In this document: in pieces, positions 26,400 to 34,119 of the stretch
How the letters are laid out: each line of letters starts with the position of its first letter
Numbering within the stretch: the first letter of the stretch is position 1
NCBI GenBank assembly: GCA_022573715.1
Contig: JACZTL010000025.1
Location: 1 to 39,575 of the forward strand
Source: Bacteroidota bacterium
GTDB lineage: Bacteria > Bacteroidota > Ignavibacteria > Ignavibacteriales > Ignavibacteriaceae
Reading direction: 5' to 3'
DNA: 39,575 nt
Position numbers and translations under genes: made by a program
The notes under the pieces: generated by a model
Databases searched by the model: none
The model's input: only the letters and a program-made list of their open reading frames with translations
What the model was told of the DNA's origin: nothing

Positions 26400-26921
26400 A
26401 TGCTAAAGCAGATTAAATATAATTCGTTAATAAGTCAACTAAAAAATAAAATATTTAATTATGCTTCATATATGGTTAATAACAGAATGGATGCCGAAGA
26501 TATTACTCAGGATGTTTTTATAAGATTGTGGAATAATTTTGATAAGATAAATCTTACAAAGGCAAAATCGTGGCTTCTTAAAACAACCCATAATTTGTGC
26601 ATAGATTATTTAAGAAAAAGGAAAAATCTAATGAATAAATCAGAGGGAATTAATGAAAATACAATTTCCAATGGAAAAGATATATTAAGTGATCCGGAAA
26701 TTAATTATAGAAGAAATATGTTGAAAGAAAGAATTAATAATTCAATAAAAGAATTGCCTGATAATTTAAAAAGTGTATTTGTTTTATATGAAATTGAAGG
26801 TTTCAAATATAGAGAAATCAGCAAGGTGCTGAACGTTCCTTTAAACAGCGTTAAGGTTTATTTATTAAGAGCCAGAAAAAAACTACAGGAAGATTTAAGA
26901 GAGTTCAGATATGAAAATTGA
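26400..26921 (+). CDS. ECF-type RNA polymerase sigma factor
   Basis: A sigma-70-family ECF factor of 173 residues. Region 2 includes DAEDITQDVFIRLWNNFDKI and region 2.4 WLLKTTHNLCIDYLRKRK. Region 4 includes LPDNLKSVFVLYEIEGFKYREISKVLNVPLNSVKVYLLRARKKL split over the helix-turn-helix. No SD is visible, in line with a near-leaderless start. Its 3' end overlaps the next gene by 11 bases, which points to coupled translation with a partner protein. Confidence 0.95.
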   Translation: MLKQIKYNSLISQLKNKIFNYASYMVNNRMDAEDITQDVFIRLWNNFDKINLTKAKSWLLKTTHNLCIDYLRKRKNLMNKSEGINENTISNGKDILSDPEINYRRNMLKERINNSIKELPDNLKSVFVLYEIEGFKYREISKVLNVPLNSVKVYLLRARKKLQEDLREFRYEN

Positions 26922-27435
26922 TAAACAAATAAACGAAAACACAATAAACAAAATAATAAGATCTGCCTACGGTGATGCATCTTTGACTGAGAAATTAGAA
27001 ATATTTATACGGATACTGTTAAACAAGGAGATTAAAAATATTTATTCAGAATACAGGTTTACAGCAAAAGAAATTCATTCAATAAAGTTAGAGAATATAG
27101 AGTTAAATAATTTACCTAACAAAAATAAAGAAAGAACAAATAATTTCAATAAAATTATTTCTTTTATTTTACTAAGGCCTATCGGTATATCTTATGCATC
27201 AATAGTTTTAGTTTTGGGTGTAATTATTATGTTCATATTATTTGATAAAAATAATGAAATACACTATACGCAGGCAGAAATATTACAAGCCGAGCAAGAT
27301 GTTAAATATTCACTTGCCATAATCGGAAAAGTTTTTAATGAAACAGAGAAAAAACTAAAAGAAGATATTATTAACAATAAGATTAGAAAACCAATTAAAA
27401 AAGGATTTGAAATAATTAATACATTATATAAATAA
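26911..27435 (+). CDS. Putative membrane anti-sigma factor
   Basis: A 174-residue protein overlapping the sigma gene. One membrane helix lies near 90-112 (SYASIVLVLGVIIMFILF); the N-terminal 85 residues would be cytosolic and the tail outside. It lacks the usual zinc-binding HxxxCxxC, so the anti-sigma role rests on position and topology only. The next gene follows after 12 bases. Confidence 0.65.
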   Translation: MKIDKQINENTINKIIRSAYGDASLTEKLEIFIRILLNKEIKNIYSEYRFTAKEIHSIKLENIELNNLPNKNKERTNNFNKIISFILLRPIGISYASIVLVLGVIIMFILFDKNNEIHYTQAEILQAEQDVKYSLAIIGKVFNETEKKLKEDIINNKIRKPIKKGFEIINTLYK

Positions 27436-27447
27436 AAGGAGAAAGAG

Positions 27448-28041
27448 ATGAAATATTTTAAAAGAATATCATTACTTGCAATTTTTCTATTTGCGTTAAC
27501 TGTAAATGCACAAGATGATAAAGATTATATTAATGAGCCGGGGTATGTAGACTTTGGTACTTTAACATCTTTCTATAAAGGCGATGAGGTTACCGAAGTT
27601 TTTCTTGACGAACATTTACTAAAAATGATGTCCAAGTTGTCAGGCGAAAATGATTCCGAAATGAAAATTTTACTTAGAGGATTAAAACTTGTAAAAGTAT
27701 ATTCATTTAAAGTACCTAAAGATTCCCGTTTAAAAGTAAGAAGTAAAATTGGAGATATTGACAAAAAACTTCTGAAAGAAAAATGGTACAGAATAATTAA
27801 AATAAAAGAAAAAAATAAATATACAAATGTTTATCTAAAACCTTCTAATGACGAAAATAATATTGTTGGATTAGCAGTTGTATCGCTAGATGACGATGGC
27901 GAAGCCTCTTTTATAAATATTGTAGGGAATATTAATTTGGATAATCTCGGTAGGTTAAGCGATAAATTTAACATACCGATGATGTTTAACAAACATCATA
28001 AAAAGAACAAAAAGAAAGTTGTTGAAGAGAAAAAGAATTAA
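27448..28041 (+). CDS. Exported DUF4252-like protein
   Basis: A 197-residue protein with signal peptide (SLLAIFLFALTVNAQ). The mature part (residues about 30-165) reads like DUF4252: a regular alternation around FLDEHLLKMMSKL, LLRGLKLVKVYSF and ASFINIVGNINLDNLGRLS. The C-terminus is a lysine-rich tail. It is the third gene of the sigma operon, so it is likely induced by the ECF sigma. A terminator follows. Confidence 0.72.
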   Translation: MKYFKRISLLAIFLFALTVNAQDDKDYINEPGYVDFGTLTSFYKGDEVTEVFLDEHLLKMMSKLSGENDSEMKILLRGLKLVKVYSFKVPKDSRLKVRSKIGDIDKKLLKEKWYRIIKIKEKNKYTNVYLKPSNDENNIVGLAVVSLDDDGEASFINIVGNINLDNLGRLSDKFNIPMMFNKHHKKNKKKVVEEKKN

Positions 28042-28064
28042 GATTTAACCAATTAATATCAAAA

Positions 28065-28096
28065 AAAAGGGATTAAGATATTGTTTAATCCCTTTT
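28065..28096. terminator. Bidirectional terminator
   Basis: A perfect 12-bp stem AAAAGGGATTAA/TTAATCCCTTTT with a loop of eight bases, followed by T-rich DNA on the plus side and A-rich DNA before it. It lies between the converging genes at 28041 and 28102 and can serve both. Confidence 0.9.
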
Positions 28097-28101
28097 GGTT
28101 T

Positions 28102-28737
28102 TTAATCGTATAATCTTTGGAATGTTTTCTCTGTTTTATTATGTATGTTTTTTAACGATAGCGAACGATATAAAAACTTAATATCATATCTTTCTTCTTT
28201 TTCACCTTTTAATTTTAGTTTTAAAGTAAAATCTTTTACTTTAAATGTTCCTTTTTGTGTTGTTAAAGGTATCCTTAAAATTAATGTGTGGTCGCTATTA
28301 AATTTATAATATGATTTTTGTCCAGCAATATTTTTTGTTTCCCAAGTCCCTACTTGGTGTAAATGTGACTTTTTTCTTTTTCCAACTCTAACCATAACTC
28401 GTGAATGTTCTTTGCCTTTGATTTTGTACTTCTGAAACAAAGAGTCTCCCCTTATTTCTACAAAACTGGTATCCAATGTTGTGCCGCCTGTTATATGGTT
28501 AAATAAAGCTAATATTAATTCTTTTCCGTTAAATGAATAAACATAATGTACAACAGCACCTGAAGTAATTTCAACAGTTCCGTTTTTATTAAACTGCCAG
28601 ACGGTTCCAACCCGAGAATTTTTAACTACATCAGATCCCCATTTTCCGATTAGTCCTTTTTTTACTTCTTGTGAAAAGGATGATGAATAAATTATTACAA
28701 ATCCGCTAATTAAAAATATCTTTACTAAAATTTTCAT
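28102..28737 (-). CDS. Exported protein with two lipocalin-like repeats
   Basis: A 211-residue exported protein (signal peptide ILVKIFLISGFVIIYSSSFS). Two copies of a small beta module are visible, each starting with a G-x-W: LIGKWGSDVV near 28-34 and VGTWETKNI near 130, with WQFNKNGTVEI and YKFNSDHTLIL in the same places. This resembles lipocalin-like domains of exported Bacteroidetes proteins. It is a paralogue of the gene at 29287-29925. Ligand and function are unknown. Confidence 0.7.
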   Translation of the reverse strand: MKILVKIFLISGFVIIYSSSFSQEVKKGLIGKWGSDVVKNSRVGTVWQFNKNGTVEITSGAVVHYVYSFNGKELILALFNHITGGTTLDTSFVEIRGDSLFQKYKIKGKEHSRVMVRVGKRKKSHLHQVGTWETKNIAGQKSYYKFNSDHTLILRIPLTTQKGTFKVKDFTLKLKLKGEKEERYDIKFLYRSLSLKNIHNKTEKTFQRLYD

Positions 28738-28744
28738 AATTCAA

Positions 28745-29281
28745 TTATTTTTGTTTTAATGATATACTTATTTTTTCAACTTGTTTTAAATGGTGTTTTA
28801 AATGAAACACTAAAAAATCCAAAGTCTGGTTCAAATTAATCGTTCCAATATGAGGATGCTTAAAAACTCCCTTGTTAAATTTATCTTTTGGCATATTTAA
28901 ACATACTTTGTAAATTCCTGTTCTTAATTCATTCCACTTATTCAAGAGTTCATTTATGTTTATTGATTCAGGTAATTTCTGTACTATGGGTGGTGCTTTA
29001 AATTTAATGTTTGTTTTTAAAGCGGATTTTAAAAAAAATGATTTAACCGAAGTAATTGGTCCCACATTTTCTAATTTAGTATCTGGTTTTAAGGAATTTA
29101 ACATAGAAATAAAAGTATATTGCTCGCTCTTTATAACATGAAATAGTATTTGAGCTAATGACCATTTATCTTTATCGGGCTTAATATGTAATGTTTCATT
29201 ATTAAGATTTTTAAGATAATTTAAAAATTTAGTTTTATCGGAATGGAGAGTATCATATTTTTGTGAAAGTTTTTTATTCAT
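28745..29281 (-). CDS. DinB-like four-helix metalloprotein
   Basis: A 178-residue protein of the DinB/YfiT superfamily: helical throughout, with potential metal ligands in QILFHVIKSE and the final FHLKHHLKQ (HxxxH). The DinB fold houses thiol transferases and hydrolases, and many members are uncharacterised. It sits between the two paralogous exported genes with gaps of five to seven bases, so all three may form one transcript. Confidence 0.8.
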   Translation of the reverse strand: MNKKLSQKYDTLHSDKTKFLNYLKNLNNETLHIKPDKDKWSLAQILFHVIKSEQYTFISMLNSLKPDTKLENVGPITSVKSFFLKSALKTNIKFKAPPIVQKLPESININELLNKWNELRTGIYKVCLNMPKDKFNKGVFKHPHIGTINLNQTLDFLVFHLKHHLKQVEKISISLKQK

Positions 29282-29286
29282 AATAT

Positions 29287-29925
29287 TTAATGTGTGAGTT
29301 TTACCATGGTTAAATCTTTACCGTTTTCAAGATTGTGGAGGGTCATAATATTTTTTGTTATTTTATAATTCAGTCTCATTCTGTATGTTGTTGGTGAAAA
29401 AATTGTAATCATATTTTTTTCTACAACAAATGAACCCTCAATTGATTTTACCTGGAGCAAAACATTTATACCATAATAAGTGTTAAATTCAATAATAGCG
29501 TAATAGCCGTTATAATTATCAGATTCCCATTTTCCAATTATCTGTTTACTATTTGTTTCGGTTTTATCCAGCCTGGACATTTTTATTTTTTTACCGCTAA
29601 CAATTGATTCTTGTATTAAAGTATTTCCATTAATTTCAATAATAGAGGTATCTACTTCAACTTTGTTTGTTTTTAGATCTGTGAAGAAAGAAATAAGTTT
29701 ATTTCCTTTTAATATATAAGTTCCTCTTAAATTTACACCTATATCATATTTAACAGAACCGTCAGGGTTAAATTTAATGTTTATTTCAATACCCTTGTCC
29801 TTATTTCTTATTGATTTCCATTTACCGAGTAATTGTTTTATTTGTGGATTTGATGATTGAGTATAATAATTAGGTGCTGCTACTGTCAAGCATAGGAAAA
29901 ACAATAAAAAATTAACCTGTTTCAT
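29287..29925 (-). CDS. Exported protein with two lipocalin-like repeats (paralogue)
   Basis: A 212-residue exported protein with a signal peptide (FLLFFLCLTVAAPNYYTQ). Two modules begin LLGKWKSI and IIGKWESDN, each followed by a beta strand and a G-x-Y/F element. Length and layout match the protein at 28102-28737. First gene of the possible three-gene unit. Function unknown. Confidence 0.7.
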   Translation of the reverse strand: MKQVNFLLFFLCLTVAAPNYYTQSSNPQIKQLLGKWKSIRNKDKGIEINIKFNPDGSVKYDIGVNLRGTYILKGNKLISFFTDLKTNKVEVDTSIIEINGNTLIQESIVSGKKIKMSRLDKTETNSKQIIGKWESDNYNGYYAIIEFNTYYGINVLLQVKSIEGSFVVEKNMITIFSPTTYRMRLNYKITKNIMTLHNLENGKDLTMVKLTH

Positions 29926-30077
29926 TTTTTGAGTTTTATTAGTTTTAAATAACTGTTTTCATACAAACATATTTTAAAAACTGTTCCCGCAAATTAAAAA
30001 ATATATTTTCAAATAATGAATTATTAGGAGAGTAATTTTTTTAAAGAAAAAGCTGTTACAATAAACTTAATTCTTAT

Positions 30078-30527
30078 TTATGGATCTAGGTTGGGTCTTC
30101 CTGTAATATATCTCTCAAGTTGATCTATAACAAAAGCTTTTTCATCTATTACGGCTTTTACAACGTCACCAATTGAAATAACTCCAATTAGATTTTCATT
30201 TTCCATTACAGGTAAATGTCTTACGCGTTTATCTATCATAACCGCCATACACTCTTCCGCAGTGAGATCTGGAGAAGCATAAAAAACAGTAGAAGACATA
30301 ATTTCTTTTACTAAAGTTTCCTTTGAAGATTTACCGAGCAGGATTATTTTTCTGGCATAGTCTCTTTCCGAAATAATACCGCACAATTTCTCTTCTTCTA
30401 AAACCACAAGCGCACCGCATTTTTTTTCTGCCATTAAAGTCAGCGCATCAAAGACAGAATCGTTTTGAGAAACTGACCAAATATCAAATCCTTTTCCTTT
30501 AAGCATTGAACTGACTGTTTTTGTCAT
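30078..30527 (-). CDS. Two-CBS-domain protein
   Basis: A 149-residue protein with two CBS domains: KGKGFDIWSVSQNDSVFDAL to ISERDYARKI, then VFYASPDLTAEECMAVM to VISIGDVVKAV. CBS pairs bind adenosine nucleotides and act as sensors, often as stand-alone regulators. I chose the ATG at 30527 over the in-frame TTG at 30542, because GAGG lies just upstream of the ATG. Partner unknown. Confidence 0.93.
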   Translation of the reverse strand: MTKTVSSMLKGKGFDIWSVSQNDSVFDALTLMAEKKCGALVVLEEEKLCGIISERDYARKIILLGKSSKETLVKEIMSSTVFYASPDLTAEECMAVMIDKRVRHLPVMENENLIGVISIGDVVKAVIDEKAFVIDQLERYITGRPNLDP

Positions 30528-30552
30528 AATATTGCCTCGCAAATTTTTTTAT

Positions 30553-31254
30553 TTATTCTAAAACAACAGAAATATCGGTAAACCAAAGTTTAAAATCTCT
30601 TGCTTTGCCAATATGTTTTGTTGATATAATAATTCCATTAAAATTTTTATGGTTTTCCCAAGAAATTGGAAATTTAGTTTTAGTACTTCCCCCTGGTCTG
30701 TAAACCCATTCTTGAATTAGGTTATCTTTTCCAGTATACAATTCAAATATATCACCTGGTGTGTAACCGCCCGCATCTTTTGGATATTGCACAATCAAAC
30801 AACGAGTGTTTTTTTTACTTATAGGTGCTTTGCGGTTTCCTTTATCTGTTATTATTGCTTTCTTGTCCCAAATTAAATGAAAAGGAAACAAAAGCCAGTA
30901 TTGATCATTAATAAATCTTGAATCAATAACTTTTTCATCTTCGTTTTTATCCTTCTTGTCCGTTTTTAATTTAAATTCATTAGGTTTGCCGTCTTTATCT
31001 GGGCCCCAATATGTTACAGTTTTATTCTTTACATCCCAAAGCCATTTTCTGGTGCGAGTATTCTTTTTAAATTGAACATTAAAGGTGAATGCAATTGATT
31101 TAACCTTTGAGAAATTTTCCAAACCGTATTTATCGGCAACTGTTTTTGCATAATCCGGTTTATTGTAATTCTTATTCTTTATGTTTTCTTGTGCGGAAAT
31201 AAATAAAGGTAATAAAAGCACAAAGGATAATATCCTGTTGTATTTAAATTTCAT
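30553..31254 (-). CDS. Uncharacterised exported protein
   Basis: A 233-residue protein with signal peptide (LSFVLLLPLFISAQ). The mature part is rich in W, Y and K: KSIAFTFNVQ, KWLWDVKNKTVTYWGP, YWLLFPFHLIWDK, GGYTPGDIFELYT, WVYRPGG, then WENHKNFNGIIISTKHIG. Its beta-rich periodicity recalls LolA/LppX-like folds, an inference only. It is 25 bases upstream of the CBS gene on the same strand. The start is the ATG at 31254. Confidence 0.65.
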   Translation of the reverse strand: MKFKYNRILSFVLLLPLFISAQENIKNKNYNKPDYAKTVADKYGLENFSKVKSIAFTFNVQFKKNTRTRKWLWDVKNKTVTYWGPDKDGKPNEFKLKTDKKDKNEDEKVIDSRFINDQYWLLFPFHLIWDKKAIITDKGNRKAPISKKNTRCLIVQYPKDAGGYTPGDIFELYTGKDNLIQEWVYRPGGSTKTKFPISWENHKNFNGIIISTKHIGKARDFKLWFTDISVVLE

Positions 31255-31338
31255 AATTTCCTACTAATCTCAGTTGTACGTTAAACATATTAAAATATAA
31301 TTAAATCATTGCTAAAGAAACAATGGGGTATTAAAATA

Positions 31339-31385
31339 AACAATTATTGAAAAATTGCAATATTTTCAACAATAAAATAATTGTT
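31339..31385. repeat. AT-rich inverted repeat in a 264-bp gap
   Basis: Arms AACAATTATT (31339-31348) and AATAATTGTT (31376-31385), with nested GAAAA/TTTTC inside. It could fold, but it lies about 130 bases past the lhgO stop, so a terminator role is doubtful. The rest of 31255-31518 shows nothing recognisable. Confidence 0.45.
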
Positions 31386-31518
31386 AATTTTAATTAATTA
31401 TCAATGAACAAGCCTGTAACAAAGAATTATCGAGGGTTTGAATGATAAGAAATTTTTATGTCCATAAATTAATTTATGAGTATAGTAATTTTTAAGGAAA
31501 GAGGAATTTTTTTTAACC

Positions 31519-32667
31519 TTAAAGATCTCCAAACTTTGCTATTACTTTTTCGGAAATGTAATTGCCAATACTTAGAGAGGCAGTTGCAGCGGGTGAAGGA
31601 GCATTTAAAACATGAACCATTCTCTTTGTTTCTTTAATAAAAAAATCATCAATTAGTTTTCCGTTTCTGTCCAATGCTTGTGCCCTTACACCTGCACCTG
31701 AACGGAAGATATCATCTTCGGTAATTGAAGGTATTAATTTTTTAAGTGCTTTGACAAAAGCTTTTTTGCTGAAGGATCTATACAATTCATATAATTCCAT
31801 TTTATAGTATTTGGCTGCCATTTTCCAAAACCCATAATAGGTAAACATTTCAGACATATCTCTAATGGAAATATCTTTTAATGAATATCCCTCTCGTTTT
31901 AGTGCAAGTACTGCATTCGGTCCTGCTTCAACAACGCCGTTAATCATTCGTGTAAAATGAACACCCAAAAATGGAAATTTCGGATCTGGCACAGGATAGA
32001 TTAAATTTTTAACAAGTGATCTTTTATCTTTTTTTAATTCATAGTATTCACCACGGAAGGGTATTATTTTTATTTCGGGATCAACACCGCAGAGTGATGC
32101 AACTCTATCGGAATATAATCCTCCACAATTAATTAAAAATTTAGTAACAAATTCATTATGGTTTGTTCTTACTATTAACTCATCGTTTTTTTTAATAAGA
32201 GATAGAAATTTATTATTTGTAAAAAGGATTCCGCCTTTTGAAATAATGTTCGCAACATATTGGTTTGTAACTTGCTTAAAATCTACAATGCCTGTTTCCG
32301 GGACATATAACCCATCAATTGCATTTACATTTGGTTCATATTCTTTAATTTCATTTTTATTTATTCTTTTTAGCCCACTTAAACCGTTGGCTTTTCCTCT
32401 TCGTTCGAGTTCATTTAATGCAGCAATTTCTTTTTCATTTGTAGCTACTACTAATTTTCCACATTGTTCATAGTTTATATCATACTCTTTGCAGAACTGA
32501 TACAGATTGTTTCTTCCATCTATACAATTTTTTGCTTTCAAAGAGCCTGGTTTATAGTACAACCCGGAGTGTATTACACCGCTGTTGTTTCCAGTCTGGT
32601 GAAGCGCAGGCTCTTTTTCAGTTCCAACAATGCCTGCACCAACAACTATTATGTCGAAATGTTCCAT
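31519..32667 (-). CDS. lhgO: L-2-hydroxyglutarate oxidase LhgO-like, damaged FAD motif
   Basis: LhgO oxidises L-2-hydroxyglutarate to 2-oxoglutarate with FAD. The body matches well: HQTGNNSGVIHSGLYYKPGSLKAKNC, CGKLVVATNEKEIAAL, YVPETGIVDFK, INCGGLYSDRVA, FPFLGVHFTR, and APSPAATASLSIG near the end. The N-terminus reads HFDIIVVGAGIVGTEKEPALHQTG. Normally about 20-25 residues (helix alpha A and strand beta 2, ending in ...LEKE) come between GIVG and EKEP. They are missing in frame, which should upset FAD binding. ATG 32667 is chosen; TTG 32670 lies just before it. An assembly deletion is possible. Confidence 0.85.
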   Translation of the reverse strand: MEHFDIIVVGAGIVGTEKEPALHQTGNNSGVIHSGLYYKPGSLKAKNCIDGRNNLYQFCKEYDINYEQCGKLVVATNEKEIAALNELERRGKANGLSGLKRINKNEIKEYEPNVNAIDGLYVPETGIVDFKQVTNQYVANIISKGGILFTNNKFLSLIKKNDELIVRTNHNEFVTKFLINCGGLYSDRVASLCGVDPEIKIIPFRGEYYELKKDKRSLVKNLIYPVPDPKFPFLGVHFTRMINGVVEAGPNAVLALKREGYSLKDISIRDMSEMFTYYGFWKMAAKYYKMELYELYRSFSKKAFVKALKKLIPSITEDDIFRSGAGVRAQALDRNGKLIDDFFIKETKRMVHVLNAPSPAATASLSIGNYISEKVIAKFGDL

Positions 32668-32775
32668 CAAGTAGGTTTATTTTTTATAGAATTTTAAAAT
32701 ATAAACATACATTATTTTTGCAAAAATTTTTTACTACAATTACAAAAATAAAAGGTTGATCATAAGGCAAGGTAC

Positions 32776-32802
32776 ACTAAGTAATATTTAATATTACTTA
32801 GT
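32776..32802. repeat. Perfect 27-bp AT-rich palindrome
   Basis: Arms of 13 bp starting ACTAAGTAATATT around a single central T, upstream of lhgO in a 314-base gap. It could be an operator, or a hairpin. No match to a known site is claimed. Confidence 0.6.
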
Positions 32803-32855
32803 TATGTTACCCATTATTTCACGATTTATAGCACGATCTAAAGGTTGTGGCTATT

Positions 32856-32871
32856 TCCGTCAGTTGACGGA
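32856..32871. repeat. REP-like palindrome, copy 2
   Basis: TCCGTCAGTTGACGGA, with seven-base arms TCCGTCA/TGACGGA around GT. It resembles copy 1 at 3976-3991. Such CCGYCARYTGRCGG elements are dispersed in many genomes of this group, as I recall. Confidence 0.55.
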
Positions 32872-32917
32872 TTAGCTAATAGATAATATTTTACGGAAGG
32901 TAAGTTATGAAATAAAA

Positions 32918-32949
32918 AAGCCGATTCATTTTAGTTAATGAATCGGCTT
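32918..32949 (-). terminator. Terminator of the thioredoxin-like gene
   Basis: A perfect 13-bp stem AAGCCGATTCATT/AATGAATCGGCTT with a six-base loop, followed by T-rich sequence on the minus strand (and AAAAAA before it on plus). It lies 32 bases past the stop at 32982. Confidence 0.9.
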
Positions 32950-32981
32950 GAAATTTTAATAAAAACAAGCTGTTAAGTTTT

Positions 32982-33233
32982 TTAAAGAATACCTGTTTCA
33001 GTTTCTTTCGCTTTTATTCTTTTCAAAAATCTCTTTTCATTTATATCACCATAAGCATAAAGTTCATCTTCAATATAAAGAGCCGGAACAATTAAAATAT
33101 TATTGTTTGGGCAATCTTTTATATTTTCAATTTGCAGGCTAAGATTATTACTTTTTTTAGTAATATCAGTAACTTGTTTTTGAACTCTGGCGCAAGCCTG
33201 GCATTCATCTGCTATAAAAAGTGTAAGGATCAT
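32982..33233 (-). CDS. Small thioredoxin-like protein
   Basis: An 83-residue thioredoxin-fold protein with CxxC (CQAC, residues 11-14) in a LFIADECQACARV segment, and a cis-proline site in ILIVPALYIEDELYAYG. It resembles the thioredoxin-like domains of archaeal and bacterial small redox proteins. Two dyads in the short upstream gap (33234-33258, 33277-33292) suggest regulation, perhaps by the Crp/Fnr-type gene just upstream. Confidence 0.8.
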   Translation of the reverse strand: MILTLFIADECQACARVQKQVTDITKKSNNLSLQIENIKDCPNNNILIVPALYIEDELYAYGDINEKRFLKRIKAKETETGIL

Positions 33234-33258
33234 AATTATATTACTTACTAATATAATT
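33234..33258. promoter_or_regulatory. Inverted repeat abutting the thioredoxin-like start codon
   Basis: Arms AATTATATTA and TAATATAATT around CTTAC; it ends directly at the ATG (33233). It could be an operator or hide the ribosome-binding region. Confidence 0.4.
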
Positions 33259-33276
33259 TTCGGATGGTAAGAAAAT

Positions 33277-33292
33277 TGTCATTTTATTGACA
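33277..33292. promoter_or_regulatory. Crp/Fnr-type dyad, possible operator
   Basis: TGTCA-TTTTAT-TGACA has the N6 spacing of Crp/Fnr-family sites (TGTGA-N6-TCACA). It lies 10 bases past the stop of the Crp/Fnr gene and about 44 bases upstream of the thioredoxin-like ATG. Binding by the adjacent regulator is inference. Confidence 0.4.
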
Positions 33293-33302
33293 GTTGAAAA
33301 TT

Positions 33303-33992
33303 TTAACTGATATATTCTAAGAGTGTTTCTTTATCGTGAATAATTAATTTTCTTCTGTCAAAATTAATGATCTTTTTCTCCCTTAAGTCGGTTAAAACAG
33401 AATTTACGGTTTGTCTTGAACAAGCAGTTAAATCTGCAATATCCTGATGTTTTAAAAATGGTTTTACAAAAATATCGTTACCAAGCTGTTTCCCATTATC
33501 ATCAGCTAATCTTATTAGGAAAGAAATGATTCTTTGTGAAGCATCTTTAAAAACAAGTTCTTCAATTCTCTCTGTATATTTTTTTATTCTTAAACCGATA
33601 AGTTTTGTAATGCGTAAGTTTAAATCGTTGTTTTCGGAAACGAATTTTTTAAATTCATCTTTGTTTATAGTGCATATTAAAGTAGGTTCCATTGCGATAG
33701 CAAAATCGGTTCTTTCTTCTTCATCCAAAAATGACATTTCGCCAAACACTTCTCCTGGATTAACAAGACCGAGTATCATTTCTTTACCATCGTTAGAAGT
33801 TCTTGTTAATTTTACCCGACCTTTTTTTAAAAAGAAAATTGAACTTGATGGTTCATGTGCAAAATAAATTAGTTGGTTTTTTTCAAAGTCTTTCATCTTT
33901 GAAATTTTTCCTAGAGATTCTAATTTTTCAGAGTTTAATCCTTTGAAAAGATTGAAATTTTCTAGGTACCATAATTTTGATTTTTCTGCCAT
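33303..33992 (-). CDS. Crp/Fnr-family transcription regulator
   Basis: A 229-residue protein with an N-terminal cyclic-nucleotide-binding fold (residues 10-125; VNPGEVFGEMSFL) and a C-terminal helix-turn-helix (LKHQDIADLTACSRQTVNSV). No N-terminal FNR-type cysteine cluster is present. The segment after FGE reads DEEERTDFAIAM rather than the usual RxA/S phosphate contact, so cAMP binding is uncertain. The ATG at 33992 follows a GCT context without a strong SD. A dyad 10 bases past its stop may be its own target. Confidence 0.93.
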   Translation of the reverse strand: MAEKSKLWYLENFNLFKGLNSEKLESLGKISKMKDFEKNQLIYFAHEPSSSIFFLKKGRVKLTRTSNDGKEMILGLVNPGEVFGEMSFLDEEERTDFAIAMEPTLICTINKDEFKKFVSENNDLNLRITKLIGLRIKKYTERIEELVFKDASQRIISFLIRLADDNGKQLGNDIFVKPFLKHQDIADLTACSRQTVNSVLTDLREKKIINFDRRKLIIHDKETLLEYIS

Positions 33993-34119
33993 AGCAATAA
34001 TTTTTATTTATCTTTAAAATAAATATTAATTTTATTCAAACTTAACCGATGTTACTATATAAATCAATTTATTAATTATTTAATGTAAGCATTATTATTA
34101 AATTTAATGAGGTAAAAAA

